Part shown: positions 1 through 4,918 of the stretch, in pieces
Layout of the letters: the number at the start of each line of letters is the position of its first letter
How positions within the stretch are numbered: the first letter of the stretch is position 1
NCBI GenBank assembly: GCA_039184055.1
Contig: JBCDBH010000303.1
Location: 1 to 7,109 of the forward strand
Direction of reading: 5' to 3'
From: JBCDBH01 sp039184055
Lineage (GTDB): Bacteria > Acidobacteriota > Thermoanaerobaculia > Multivoradales > J023
Length of the DNA: 7,109 nucleotides
Program-made: the position numbers and the translations under genes
Notes under the pieces: generated by a model
Told to the model about the DNA's origin: nothing
The model's database searches: none
The model's input: only the letters and a program-made list of their open reading frames with translations

Positions 1-518
1 CCTACTTCCTGATCGACGCCCCGCCGGCGAACCTCGCCGACACCTCCCAGACGCTCGAGGGCGCATTGGCGCCTTATGGCTTCGACGCGGTACCGACGGG
101 CGAGAAGATCGCTTCCTTTCTGGCCGTGCAAAACACGTATCTGTCGACCTTCCAGACCCTGGGAGGCCTCGGCTTGCTGCTGGGCACGATCGGACTCGGT
201 GTCATCCTGATTCGCAATGTGCTCGAAAGACGCAAAGAGCTCGCGGCCATGCGCGCCTTCGGCTTCGAGCGTTCCACCCTCACACGGATGGTGGTGCTGG
301 AGAATGCCCTGCTCTTGATTGCCGGCCTCGGCATCGGTAGCGTGGCGGCATTACTCGCCGTATCGGGTCACCTGATCACCGATGGCGCAACGGTTCCATG
401 GGTCTCGTTGCTCACCACTCTGGGCATCATCTTGGCGGTCGGCTTGCTCGCCACCACCATCGCCGCGAGTGGAGCGCTGCGGACCCAGCTTTTGCCCGCG
501 CTCAAAGCCGAGCGCTGA
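1..518 (+). CDS. ABC transporter permease, FtsX/MacB-like, C-terminal part (5' end outside window)
   Basis: The reading frame is open from base 3 to the stop at 516-518, giving 171 visible residues, so the true start lies upstream. What is seen: a short periplasmic-like stretch (PYGFDAVPTGEKIASFLAVQ), then three hydrophobic helices at about visible residues 51-71, 100-121 and 135-157. A basic cytoplasmic loop, 'RNVLERRKELAAMRAFGF', follows the first helix. This loop and the closing 'LLPALKAER' are hallmarks of the FtsX-like permease domain in MacB/LolC/E-type ABC exporters, where the loop contacts the ATPase. Such proteins couple cytoplasmic ATP hydrolysis to movement of substrates (lipoproteins, peptides, macrolides) on the periplasmic side. 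The ATPase and the substrate are not visible. A small membrane-protein gene follows after 36 bp and may be co-transcribed. The family call is firm; the substrate is unknown. Confidence 0.88.
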   Translation, partial: YFLIDAPPANLADTSQTLEGALAPYGFDAVPTGEKIASFLAVQNTYLSTFQTLGGLGLLLGTIGLGVILIRNVLERRKELAAMRAFGFERSTLTRMVVLENALLLIAGLGIGSVAALLAVSGHLITDGATVPWVSLLTTLGIILAVGLLATTIAASGALRTQLLPALKAER

Positions 519-540
519 CTTGTCGATTCACCGACCTATT

Positions 541-550
541 GGAGAGAGAG
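541..550 (+). promoter_or_regulatory. Purine-rich Shine-Dalgarno of the DMT-like gene
   Basis: GGAGAGAGAG ends 4 bases before ATG 555. The repeated GAG units give several possible anti-SD pairings at spacings of about 4-10 nt, and they decide the start of this gene. The 519-554 gap contains no convincing terminator, which supports read-through from the permease gene. Confidence 0.6.
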
Positions 551-554
551 TTTC

Positions 555-1010
555 ATGAAGACTTGGCTTCTATTCGTGCTCGGCGCGGTTCTCTTCTGGG
601 GCGCCTACGTGCCGATGATGCACGAGGGACAGGCCCTGCTCAACCGTGGCGCGCTGCGCGCCTTCCTCGTCGTCGGCATGGCGTATTTCGTCACCGCGGT
701 CCTGGTGCCCTTGGTGCTGCTCAAAGGCGTCAACATGGAGCCGTGGGAGTGGACCTCGGGCGGGATCAAATTCGCCTTCATCGGTGGCGTGCTCGGCGCC
801 GCGGGCGCCCTGTGCGTCATCCTGGCGCTCAAGAACGGAGGCTCACCACTCTATGTGGCACCGTTGGTCTTTGCCGGCGCACCGATCGTCAACGCCTTCG
901 TCAGCATGGCGATGCACAAGCCCAAGAGCTGGCCGGAACCGTGGTTCTGGGTGGGTCTAGCGTTGGCCGCGCTCGGCGCCTCGATGGTCCTGCGCTTCAA
1001 GCCGGCGTAA
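555..1010 (+). CDS. Small DMT/EamA-like integral membrane protein
   Basis: This 151-residue protein is almost entirely membrane. Hydrophobic helices are seen at about residues 4-21, 35-57, 71-92, 98-119 and 129-147. Conserved-looking motifs are 'FWGAYVPMMHEGQ' after helix 1, 'GGVLGAAGALCVILALKNGG' through helix 3 and 'PLVFAGAPIVNAF' in helix 4. The Gly/Ala-rich helices and the total size resemble half of a 10-helix drug/metabolite (EamA) transporter; such halves usually act as dimers. I recognise the pattern as a widespread uncharacterised bacterial family but know of no substrate. The start is supported by a purine-rich Shine-Dalgarno tract, GGAGAGAGAG at 541-550, just before ATG 555. The gene sits 36 bp after the permease stop in the same direction, so it is probably in the same transcript. 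It converges with the response regulator, with only 48 bp between their stop codons. Confidence 0.8.
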   Translation: MKTWLLFVLGAVLFWGAYVPMMHEGQALLNRGALRAFLVVGMAYFVTAVLVPLVLLKGVNMEPWEWTSGGIKFAFIGGVLGAAGALCVILALKNGGSPLYVAPLVFAGAPIVNAFVSMAMHKPKSWPEPWFWVGLALAALGASMVLRFKPA

Positions 1011-1058
1011 TCGAGCGCTCACCTCGGGGTGACGTCGAGCTTCACGGGAGGCGGATGT

Positions 1059-1742
1059 TCACCCCGCGGTGAGAGGATCACCGCGGTTGACGCTCAGCAG
1101 TCCCGATTCGAGCGCGAAGCGGACCAGGTCGGCGCGGCTCTTGAAACCGAGCTTCTCGGCCACGCGGTAGCGGTACGTCTCGATGCTCTTGACGCTCACG
1201 CCGACGGCTTCGGCGATTTCGCGATTGGTATAGCCGTAGGCCACCGCTTCGAGAACTTCGCGTTCCCGTCTCGACAGCGTATCGAGACGTTCTTGGATGT
1301 CCCGATGTTTTTCTGATTTCGGATCGAGGACCGGATCGGCGATCAAACCGCCGGTCGGTACGTCGATATACGCGCGGCCATGCGCCATCTTGCGGATGAC
1401 CGTGACCAGCTCGATCCGTGACAAGGCGTGCACGACATAGCCGAGCGCGCCGAAGGCGAGCACGGTACGAAGAAGATTGATGTTCTCGTCCATGGCCAGC
1501 ACGACGACCTTGGTATCGGGTCGTTGCTCGGCCAGGCTTTCGAGCGCGCGCAGGCCGCAACCCGACATGGAGAGATCGACCAACAGAACATCGGGCTTGA
1601 CATCGAGAGTGGTAGCGACGACTTCGACACCTTCGACCACCTCACCGACCAGGTCCATGTCGGTTTGAGCGTCGATCAACTCGGCGAGATCTTGCCGCAA
1701 CGCGTCGTTGTCGTGAGCCAACAGAACTCGGATACTGCTCAT
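1059..1742 (-). CDS. NarL/FixJ-family response regulator with atypical receiver
   Basis: This is a 227-residue cytoplasmic transcription regulator. Residues about 4-120 form a CheY-like receiver: the phospho-acceptor is Asp56 in 'PDVLLVDLSM', and 'FGALGYVVHAL' is the helix4-beta5 region. Residues about 154-216 form a LuxR-type helix-turn-helix, 'LSRREREVLEAVAYGYTNRE...VGVSVKSIETYR', which binds DNA. Three receiver positions deviate from the family: the first Asp of the acidic pair reads His10 ('LLAHDND'), the switch Ser/Thr reads Ala83 ('VVVLAMDE'), and the invariant Lys reads His105. The protein may therefore switch abnormally or be phosphorylation-independent. ATG 1742 was chosen because it precedes 'SSIRVLLAHD', the normal first strand; the frame is open to 1928, but the extra 62 residues would be low-complexity sequence over the promoter region. 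A weak GAGG lies 14 nt upstream. No sensor kinase is visible, so this is an orphan. Confidence 0.9.
   Translation of the reverse strand: MSSIRVLLAHDNDALRQDLAELIDAQTDMDLVGEVVEGVEVVATTLDVKPDVLLVDLSMSGCGLRALESLAEQRPDTKVVVLAMDENINLLRTVLAFGALGYVVHALSRIELVTVIRKMAHGRAYIDVPTGGLIADPVLDPKSEKHRDIQERLDTLSRREREVLEAVAYGYTNREIAEAVGVSVKSIETYRYRVAEKLGFKSRADLVRFALESGLLSVNRGDPLTAG
1064..1086. terminator. Perfect 9-bp hairpin at the convergent 3' junction
   Basis: CCGCGGTGA (1064-1072), loop GAGGA (1073-1077), TCACCGCGG (1078-1086) form a perfect GC-rich stem. It lies in the last codons of the minus-strand response regulator and 54 bases beyond the stop of the plus-strand membrane gene, where a bidirectional terminator would be expected. 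No U-tract follows on either strand, so it is not a classical intrinsic terminator. It could pause RNA polymerase, protect 3' ends, or be coincidental in coding DNA. A smaller stem, TCACC/GGTGA with loop TCGG, lies at 1019-1032. Confidence 0.35.
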
Positions 1743-1893
1743 CGGAAAACGTTCATCCTCGGACGCGGGGTCGCTGCACGGTGGCGAGCGAGGTAGGGGG
1801 CGGGAGACCGAAAATCCGGTCCGCGAAACACATGCATGAACGCCATCATATCGAATCCGTTCCGATAGTTGGAGATCCACGGGTCTCGGGGGC

Positions 1894-1922
1894 TTGTCGA
1901 CGCGACCGAGCGTCGGTATTCT
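1894..1922 (+). promoter_or_regulatory. Candidate sigma-70 promoter with internal inverted repeat, upstream of carbamate kinase
   Basis: TTGTCG (1894-1899, 4/6 to TTGACA) and TATTCT (1917-1922, 4/6 to TATAAT) are separated by the ideal 17 bp. The predicted start at about 1929 would give a leader of about 20 nt. A perfect 6-bp inverted repeat, CGACGC-N6-GCGTCG (1898-1915), overlaps the end of the -35 hexamer and fills most of the spacer, where a dimeric regulator could bind. GC-rich DNA produces such matches by chance, so this is a candidate only. Confidence 0.35.
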
Positions 1923-1939
1923 CCCCACACTTTTTCACT

Positions 1940-1945
1940 AAGGAG
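1940..1945 (+). promoter_or_regulatory. Shine-Dalgarno deciding the carbamate kinase start
   Basis: AAGGAG lies 4 nt before ATG 1950. It marks ATG 1950 as the start rather than the in-frame upstream ATG 1869, which would place 27 non-homologous residues across the putative promoter. Confidence 0.75.
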
Positions 1946-1949
1946 TGCC

Positions 1950-2921
1950 ATGTCGGATCAGGTGGACGACAACGTCACAAAGGGTACCCGCGTCGTTGTG
2001 GCGCTGGGGGGCAACGCGATCAGCCGACCCGGTGAACGGGGGACCGTGCAAGAGGATTACGCCAACCTGCGGCGTAGTCTCGCGGACGTCGTCACCCTCA
2101 TCGAGCGCGGTTATCGGGTCATTCTGACCCACGGCAACGGTCCACAGGTAGGCAACCAGATGATCCGGGTCGAGCTGGCACGCGAGCAGGCACCCGATCT
2201 ACCTCTCGATGTCGTGGTGGCCGATCTTCAAGGCGGGCTCGGCTACATGATCGAGCGTGTGCTGCGTAACTCACTGCTTCGTCGGGGCGTCGAAATGCCG
2301 CTCTGTGTCATCCTGACCCAGGTCGAGGTCGATACCGACGACCCGGCGATGGACGACCCGAGCAAATTCGTCGGGCCGAGCTTTTCGCAAGACGAGGCGG
2401 AACGCTTCTCCGCACAGCGTGGTTGGGTCATGAAAGAAGATCGTGGCCGTGGCTGGCGCCGGGTCGTACCGTCGCCACGTCCGATCGGCATCATCGAAGC
2501 GGATCTCGTCCGTACGCTGGTCGACCATGGCGCCTTGGCGATCGTCACCGGAGGTGGCGGCATCCCCGTGGCACGCACGGAAGAAGGCGAAATCGAAGGC
2601 GTCGAAGCGGTGGTCGACAAAGACCTCGCCTCCGCCCTACTCGCCTATGAGCTATCCGCTCCCGACCTCTTCATCCTCACCGGCGTCGAGCAGGTCATGC
2701 TCGACTTCGGTACACCCAAAGCGCGTCCCATCGCCCAGATGACCGTGGCCGAGGCCCGCGCGTACGAAGCCGAAGGACAGTTTCCCGCCGGGAGCATGGG
2801 GCCCAAGATCGATGCCGCATGTCGTTTTCTCGAAGCGGGTGGAGGACGTGTGCTGATCACCGACATTGACACGATGATTCCCGCGCTCGACGGCACCACT
2901 GGCACCTGGATCGTGCCATGA
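1950..2921 (+). CDS. arcC: Carbamate kinase
   Basis: This 323-residue cytoplasmic enzyme of the amino-acid kinase fold interconverts carbamoyl phosphate plus ADP with ATP, ammonia and CO2. In fermentative bacteria it makes ATP at the end of arginine, agmatine or allantoin breakdown. Family motifs appear in order: 'VVVALGGNAI' (15-24), 'LTHGNGPQVGNQ' (59-70), 'ADLQGGLGYMIERVL' (91-105), 'AIVTGGGGIPV' (197-207), 'EAVVDKDLASALLA' (219-232), 'FILTGVEQV' (241-249) and 'FPAGSMGPKIDAA' (278-290). Lysines in the VDKD and MGPK motifs correspond to conserved active-site lysines of the family. The length is close to the usual 310-315. AAGGAG supports the start. Its stop overlaps the next gene's ATG (ATGA), so the two are probably translationally coupled. 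No arginine deiminase or ornithine carbamoyltransferase gene is visible, so the source of carbamoyl phosphate is open. Confidence 0.95.
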   Translation: MSDQVDDNVTKGTRVVVALGGNAISRPGERGTVQEDYANLRRSLADVVTLIERGYRVILTHGNGPQVGNQMIRVELAREQAPDLPLDVVVADLQGGLGYMIERVLRNSLLRRGVEMPLCVILTQVEVDTDDPAMDDPSKFVGPSFSQDEAERFSAQRGWVMKEDRGRGWRRVVPSPRPIGIIEADLVRTLVDHGALAIVTGGGGIPVARTEEGEIEGVEAVVDKDLASALLAYELSAPDLFILTGVEQVMLDFGTPKARPIAQMTVAEARAYEAEGQFPAGSMGPKIDAACRFLEAGGGRVLITDIDTMIPALDGTTGTWIVP

Positions 2922-4048
2922 CCGGCGACATGTTCCTGCTCATCCTCTACGCTGGTGGCGCGATCGCCGTCTCCTTCCTGTGCTCGATGCTCGAAGCGAC
3001 CTTGCTCTCGTCGCGTCGGATCGAGCTCGAAGAACGCGCTGGACGTGGTGACAAGGGCGCCACCAAGCTACTCGAGCTCAAGCTCGAAAAGGTCGACGAC
3101 GCGCTCTCGGCGATTCTGATTCTCAATACTCTGGCGCACACCATCGGCGCGACCTTGGCGGGCGCCCAGGCCGGTCGGGTGTTCGGCGATGAGAAGATCT
3201 GGATCGTCACCTTGGTGTCGGTGTTCACCTTCATCTTCACCATCGGCGTCCTGCTGCTCAGCGAGATCATTCCCAAGACCCTCGGCACGGTCTATTCGTC
3301 GCGCTTGATCGGCTTCACCGGCCACGCCATCGACCGTTTGGTATGGCTCCTCGACTGGGTGCTCAAGCTCACCCGTGTCGTCACCAAGCTGCTCGCCAAC
3401 AAAGAAAAGAATGTTGGGATCTCACGTCGTGAGCTCGCCGCCATGGTGGAGATGGCGGCCCGTGACGGCAACGTCCAGGCCAATGAAGTCCGCGTGCTGT
3501 CCAACGTGCTGCGTTTCGACAAGATCACCGTCGAAGACGTCATGACGCCACGCACCGTCGTGCACATGCTGCCGGTCGACACCGATATCGGCGCCTTTCT
3601 CGCCGATCAGAATAGCCGTAGCTACTCGCGCATCCCGCTCTATCGAAAGAACCGTGACGACGTCGTCGGCTACATCCTCCAGCGTGAAGTGCTCGCCGAT
3701 GCCGCGATCGGGCGTGCCCACGACACCCCGATCGAGGGCTACAACCGCTCGGCGGTATTCATTCCCGAAGGGCAAAGCGTCGGCCGCGCGCTGCAACGTC
3801 TGATCGACGAGCGTGAGCACATGGCCCTGGTCACCGACGAATACGGTGGCATCAGCGGTCTCGTGTCGATGGAAGACCTGGTCGAGACTACGCTCGGGGT
3901 CGAAATCCTCGATGAGTCCGATCGCGTCGCGGATCTGCGCCAGGAAGCGCTCAAGCTGCGTGACCGACGCCTCGAGACTCTCAGGAAGCTACGTCAAGAC
4001 TTGACGGGTGAGAACGCCGAAGACCCGTCCGAAGCCAACGACGTTTAG
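2918..4048 (+). CDS. CNNM (DUF21) - CBS-pair membrane protein, hemolysin C/CorC-like
   Basis: This is a 376-residue inner-membrane protein. The DUF21/CNNM transmembrane domain spans about 5-190, with helices near 5-27, 63-85, 94-116 and 130-150 and the signature 'LLLSEIIPKTLGTVYSSRL' at 112-130. A pair of CBS domains follows: CBS1 from 'VEDVMTPRTVVHMLPVD' (205-221) and CBS2 ending in 'LVTDEYGGISGLVSMEDLVE' (304-323). CBS pairs usually bind adenine nucleotides and gate transport; CNNM/CorC proteins are linked to Mg2+ or Na+/Mg2+ movement. The usual C-terminal CorC_HlyC domain of about 80 residues is absent and replaced by a charged, helical tail (residues 335-376), so this is the short architecture. 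The start overlaps the carbamate kinase stop as ATGA; ATG 2930 is an alternative. Ion specificity cannot be read from the sequence. Confidence 0.92.
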   Translation: MTGDMFLLILYAGGAIAVSFLCSMLEATLLSSRRIELEERAGRGDKGATKLLELKLEKVDDALSAILILNTLAHTIGATLAGAQAGRVFGDEKIWIVTLVSVFTFIFTIGVLLLSEIIPKTLGTVYSSRLIGFTGHAIDRLVWLLDWVLKLTRVVTKLLANKEKNVGISRRELAAMVEMAARDGNVQANEVRVLSNVLRFDKITVEDVMTPRTVVHMLPVDTDIGAFLADQNSRSYSRIPLYRKNRDDVVGYILQREVLADAAIGRAHDTPIEGYNRSAVFIPEGQSVGRALQRLIDEREHMALVTDEYGGISGLVSMEDLVETTLGVEILDESDRVADLRQEALKLRDRRLETLRKLRQDLTGENAEDPSEANDV

Positions 4049-4177
4049 GCCTCGTAAGGGCGGGCTACCTAGACGTAAGGCTTCGTAGAGGTCGCTTGTT
4101 CAGCGTCACTCCACGTCGCCAGGTAAACGCAGGAATTTTTCTCGTCCCGGCACACCCTCGCCTACGATTCCCGCGTC
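4049..4177 (+). promoter_or_regulatory. Intergenic region with leaderless-type promoter signal before the 78-aa ORF
   Basis: This 129-bp gap follows the CNNM operon. No terminator-like hairpin is evident. Near its end, TACGAT (4163-4168) resembles a -10 hexamer placed so that transcription would begin about at ATG 4178, and no Shine-Dalgarno precedes that ATG. A -35 is not convincing. Two CGTAAGG heptamers (4053-4059, 4074-4080) lie 21 bp apart and have no known meaning. Confidence 0.3.
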
Positions 4178-4414
4178 ATGAAGGCGCGTTATCTTCTTGC
4201 TCTCTCCCTGTTCCCCGGGCTGCTGTCGGCGCAATGCAACGTTGCGCCGGTGGCCGCCGACGATATCGCGATCCATCGTGGCGCGGTGGTCTTGGTCGAT
4301 GTGTTGGCCAACGACTCGGACGGTGACGGTCAAGCGCTGTCGGTCTTTTACGATCGCAGGAACAACGTCCGAGTCGTAGTGAATCGGGTTGGACGTGTGG
4401 TCACCGTGGAGTAG
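4178..4414 (+). CDS. Short secreted ORF: cadherin-like head of an RHS-type protein joined to a toxin-like tail (probable remnant)
   Basis: The 78-residue ORF has three parts. Residues 1-18 are a signal peptide (MKAR, then a hydrophobic core 'YLLALSLFPGLLSA', likely cut before Gln19-Cys20; the lipobox is poor). Residues 23-56 contain 'APVAADD' and 'VDVLANDSDGDGQALSV', the start of a cadherin-like/Big_9-type repeat normally about 90 residues long and usually part of very large surface proteins. Residues 57-78 ('NNVRVVVNRVGRVVTVE' and stop) do not continue that repeat; their short paired beta-strands recall the ends of secreted nuclease toxin tips. I infer a deletion scar: the head of an RHS-type protein fused to the last ~22 residues of its toxin, with the core gone. 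A genuine small exported protein is the alternative. The next gene starts 4 bp downstream. Confidence 0.5.
   Translation: MKARYLLALSLFPGLLSAQCNVAPVAADDIAIHRGAVVLVDVLANDSDGDGQALSVFYDRRNNVRVVVNRVGRVVTVE
4408..4411 (+). promoter_or_regulatory. Shine-Dalgarno of the 112-aa gene, inside the preceding ORF
   Basis: GGAG sits in the last sense codon and the codon before it in the 78-aa ORF, 7 nt before ATG 4419. Ribosomes ending on the upstream ORF would be delivered to this start. It also selects ATG 4419 over the in-frame upstream start at 4389. Confidence 0.55.
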
Positions 4415-4418
4415 AACG

Positions 4419-4757
4419 ATGAGTGACCAGGAACATGTACTTCACAGGCCGGACCGTGAGTTGTTGCAGTCGATGATGGTTGAGCTGAACCTCTACCGAT
4501 CAGGTCGGTCTCGCTTTGCTAGCTTGGTCAGCGCTCTCGATGTTGGCATCAACGTACTGGTCGGACAGGATCCAGCTTTCGTCAACGAGTTCCGGGAGAA
4601 GTGGCGAATACTCGAAGAAATCAATGCACTTGCGTTGGACGAAGGCAAGGTCTATCCACTCGAGCCTGAAAGACCTTTAGCCGAAGAGACGATCCGAGAG
4701 CTCTCGACCATCATCGAAACAAGGTTTGCAATGGCTGCTGGTGAGCGCGACCCATGA
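4419..4757 (+). CDS. Immunity-like small helical protein (112 aa)
   Basis: This 112-residue soluble, acidic, apparently all-helical protein has no signal peptide or membrane segment. Recognisable blocks are 'LLQSMMVELNLYRSGRSRFASLVSALDVGINVL' (15-47; an initial helix, then the 'LVSALD' block), 'FVNEFREKWRILEEINALALDEGKVYPL' (54-81) and a final helix at 88-107. I recall many bacterial small proteins with this pattern (Leu/Arg-rich first helix, 'FASLVSxLD', 'F...W..LEE..A.ALD.G') beside polymorphic toxins, but I cannot name a family. Its position directly after the toxin-like tail suggests an immunity protein neutralising the lost tip. It is visibly less GC-rich than the left-hand genes and uses rarer codons (ttg, tta, aga), as expected for exchanged immunity genes. 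Start support: internal GGAG 7 nt upstream. Its stop overlaps the next ATG as ATGA. Confidence 0.65.
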   Translation: MSDQEHVLHRPDRELLQSMMVELNLYRSGRSRFASLVSALDVGINVLVGQDPAFVNEFREKWRILEEINALALDEGKVYPLEPERPLAEETIRELSTIIETRFAMAAGERDP

Positions 4758-4918
4758 CCCTTGAGTATCAACGGTCCTCGATGCCACTGAGTATCAACGG
4801 TCCTCGATGCCACGCGTTCTGGTCTCGGGCTCGAGGCCTAGCAACAGACGCACTGGAGCGATTGGGCGAAGACGAGCAACTACCCGATCTTTCGCACATC
4901 ACCTGGACGAAGGGATGA
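4754..4918 (+). CDS. Small ORF (54 aa) overlapping the immunity-like gene, containing a tandem duplication
   Basis: The ATG at 4754 overlaps the preceding TGA (ATGA), and the frame runs to TGA 4916-4918. The N-terminal ~20 residues are encoded by two copies of a 26-bp tandem repeat read in different frames ('EYQRSSMP', then 'SINGPRCH'). The remainder, 'AFWSRARGLATDALERLG' continuing to 'EDEQLPDLSHITWTKG', looks like a genuine amphipathic, acidic protein tail rather than random translation. No family is recognised. It may be the 3' end of a broken gene whose start was lost, now put in frame with a coupled ATG by the duplication, or a chance ORF. Expression is uncertain. Confidence 0.3.
   Translation: MTLEYQRSSMPLSINGPRCHAFWSRARGLATDALERLGEDEQLPDLSHITWTKG
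4762..4813. repeat. Perfect 26-bp tandem duplication
   Basis: Units 4762-4787 and 4788-4813 are identical (beginning TGAGTATCAACG and ending TCGATGCCAC) and abut exactly. Because 26 is not a multiple of three, the second unit shifts every downstream frame. No third copy was found in the window. Confidence 0.95.

Larger units (their letters stand above)
1743..1949. promoter_or_regulatory. Divergent intergenic control region (response regulator / carbamate kinase)
   Basis: This 207-bp gap separates two divergently transcribed genes and should hold both promoters. For the minus-strand regulator, a TATGAT -10-like hexamer is read from 1850 down to 1845, without a good -35 and with a leader of roughly 95 nt; this is weak. 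The better plus-strand candidate is listed separately. The palindrome CATGCATG sits at 1831-1838. The regulator may act on its neighbour or on itself here, but that is inference from geometry only. Confidence 0.4.

Noticed and set aside
1743..1928. Upstream extension of the response regulator to ATG at 1928 (289 aa)
   Set aside because: The extra residues are Pro/Arg/Ser-rich, lack homology-like pattern, and would cover the divergent promoter region; the receiver begins naturally at ATG 1742.
1869..1949. Upstream start of carbamate kinase at 1869
   Set aside because: It has no Shine-Dalgarno, while AAGGAG precedes ATG 1950; the extra 27 residues overlap the putative promoter.
4053..4090. Repeated CGTAAGG/CGTAGAGG heptamers after the CNNM gene
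   Set aside because: Only two exact 7-mers 21 bp apart; too short to distinguish from chance.
4762..4813. CRISPR-like repeat
   Set aside because: Two directly abutting units with no spacers and no cas genes; a simple tandem duplication.
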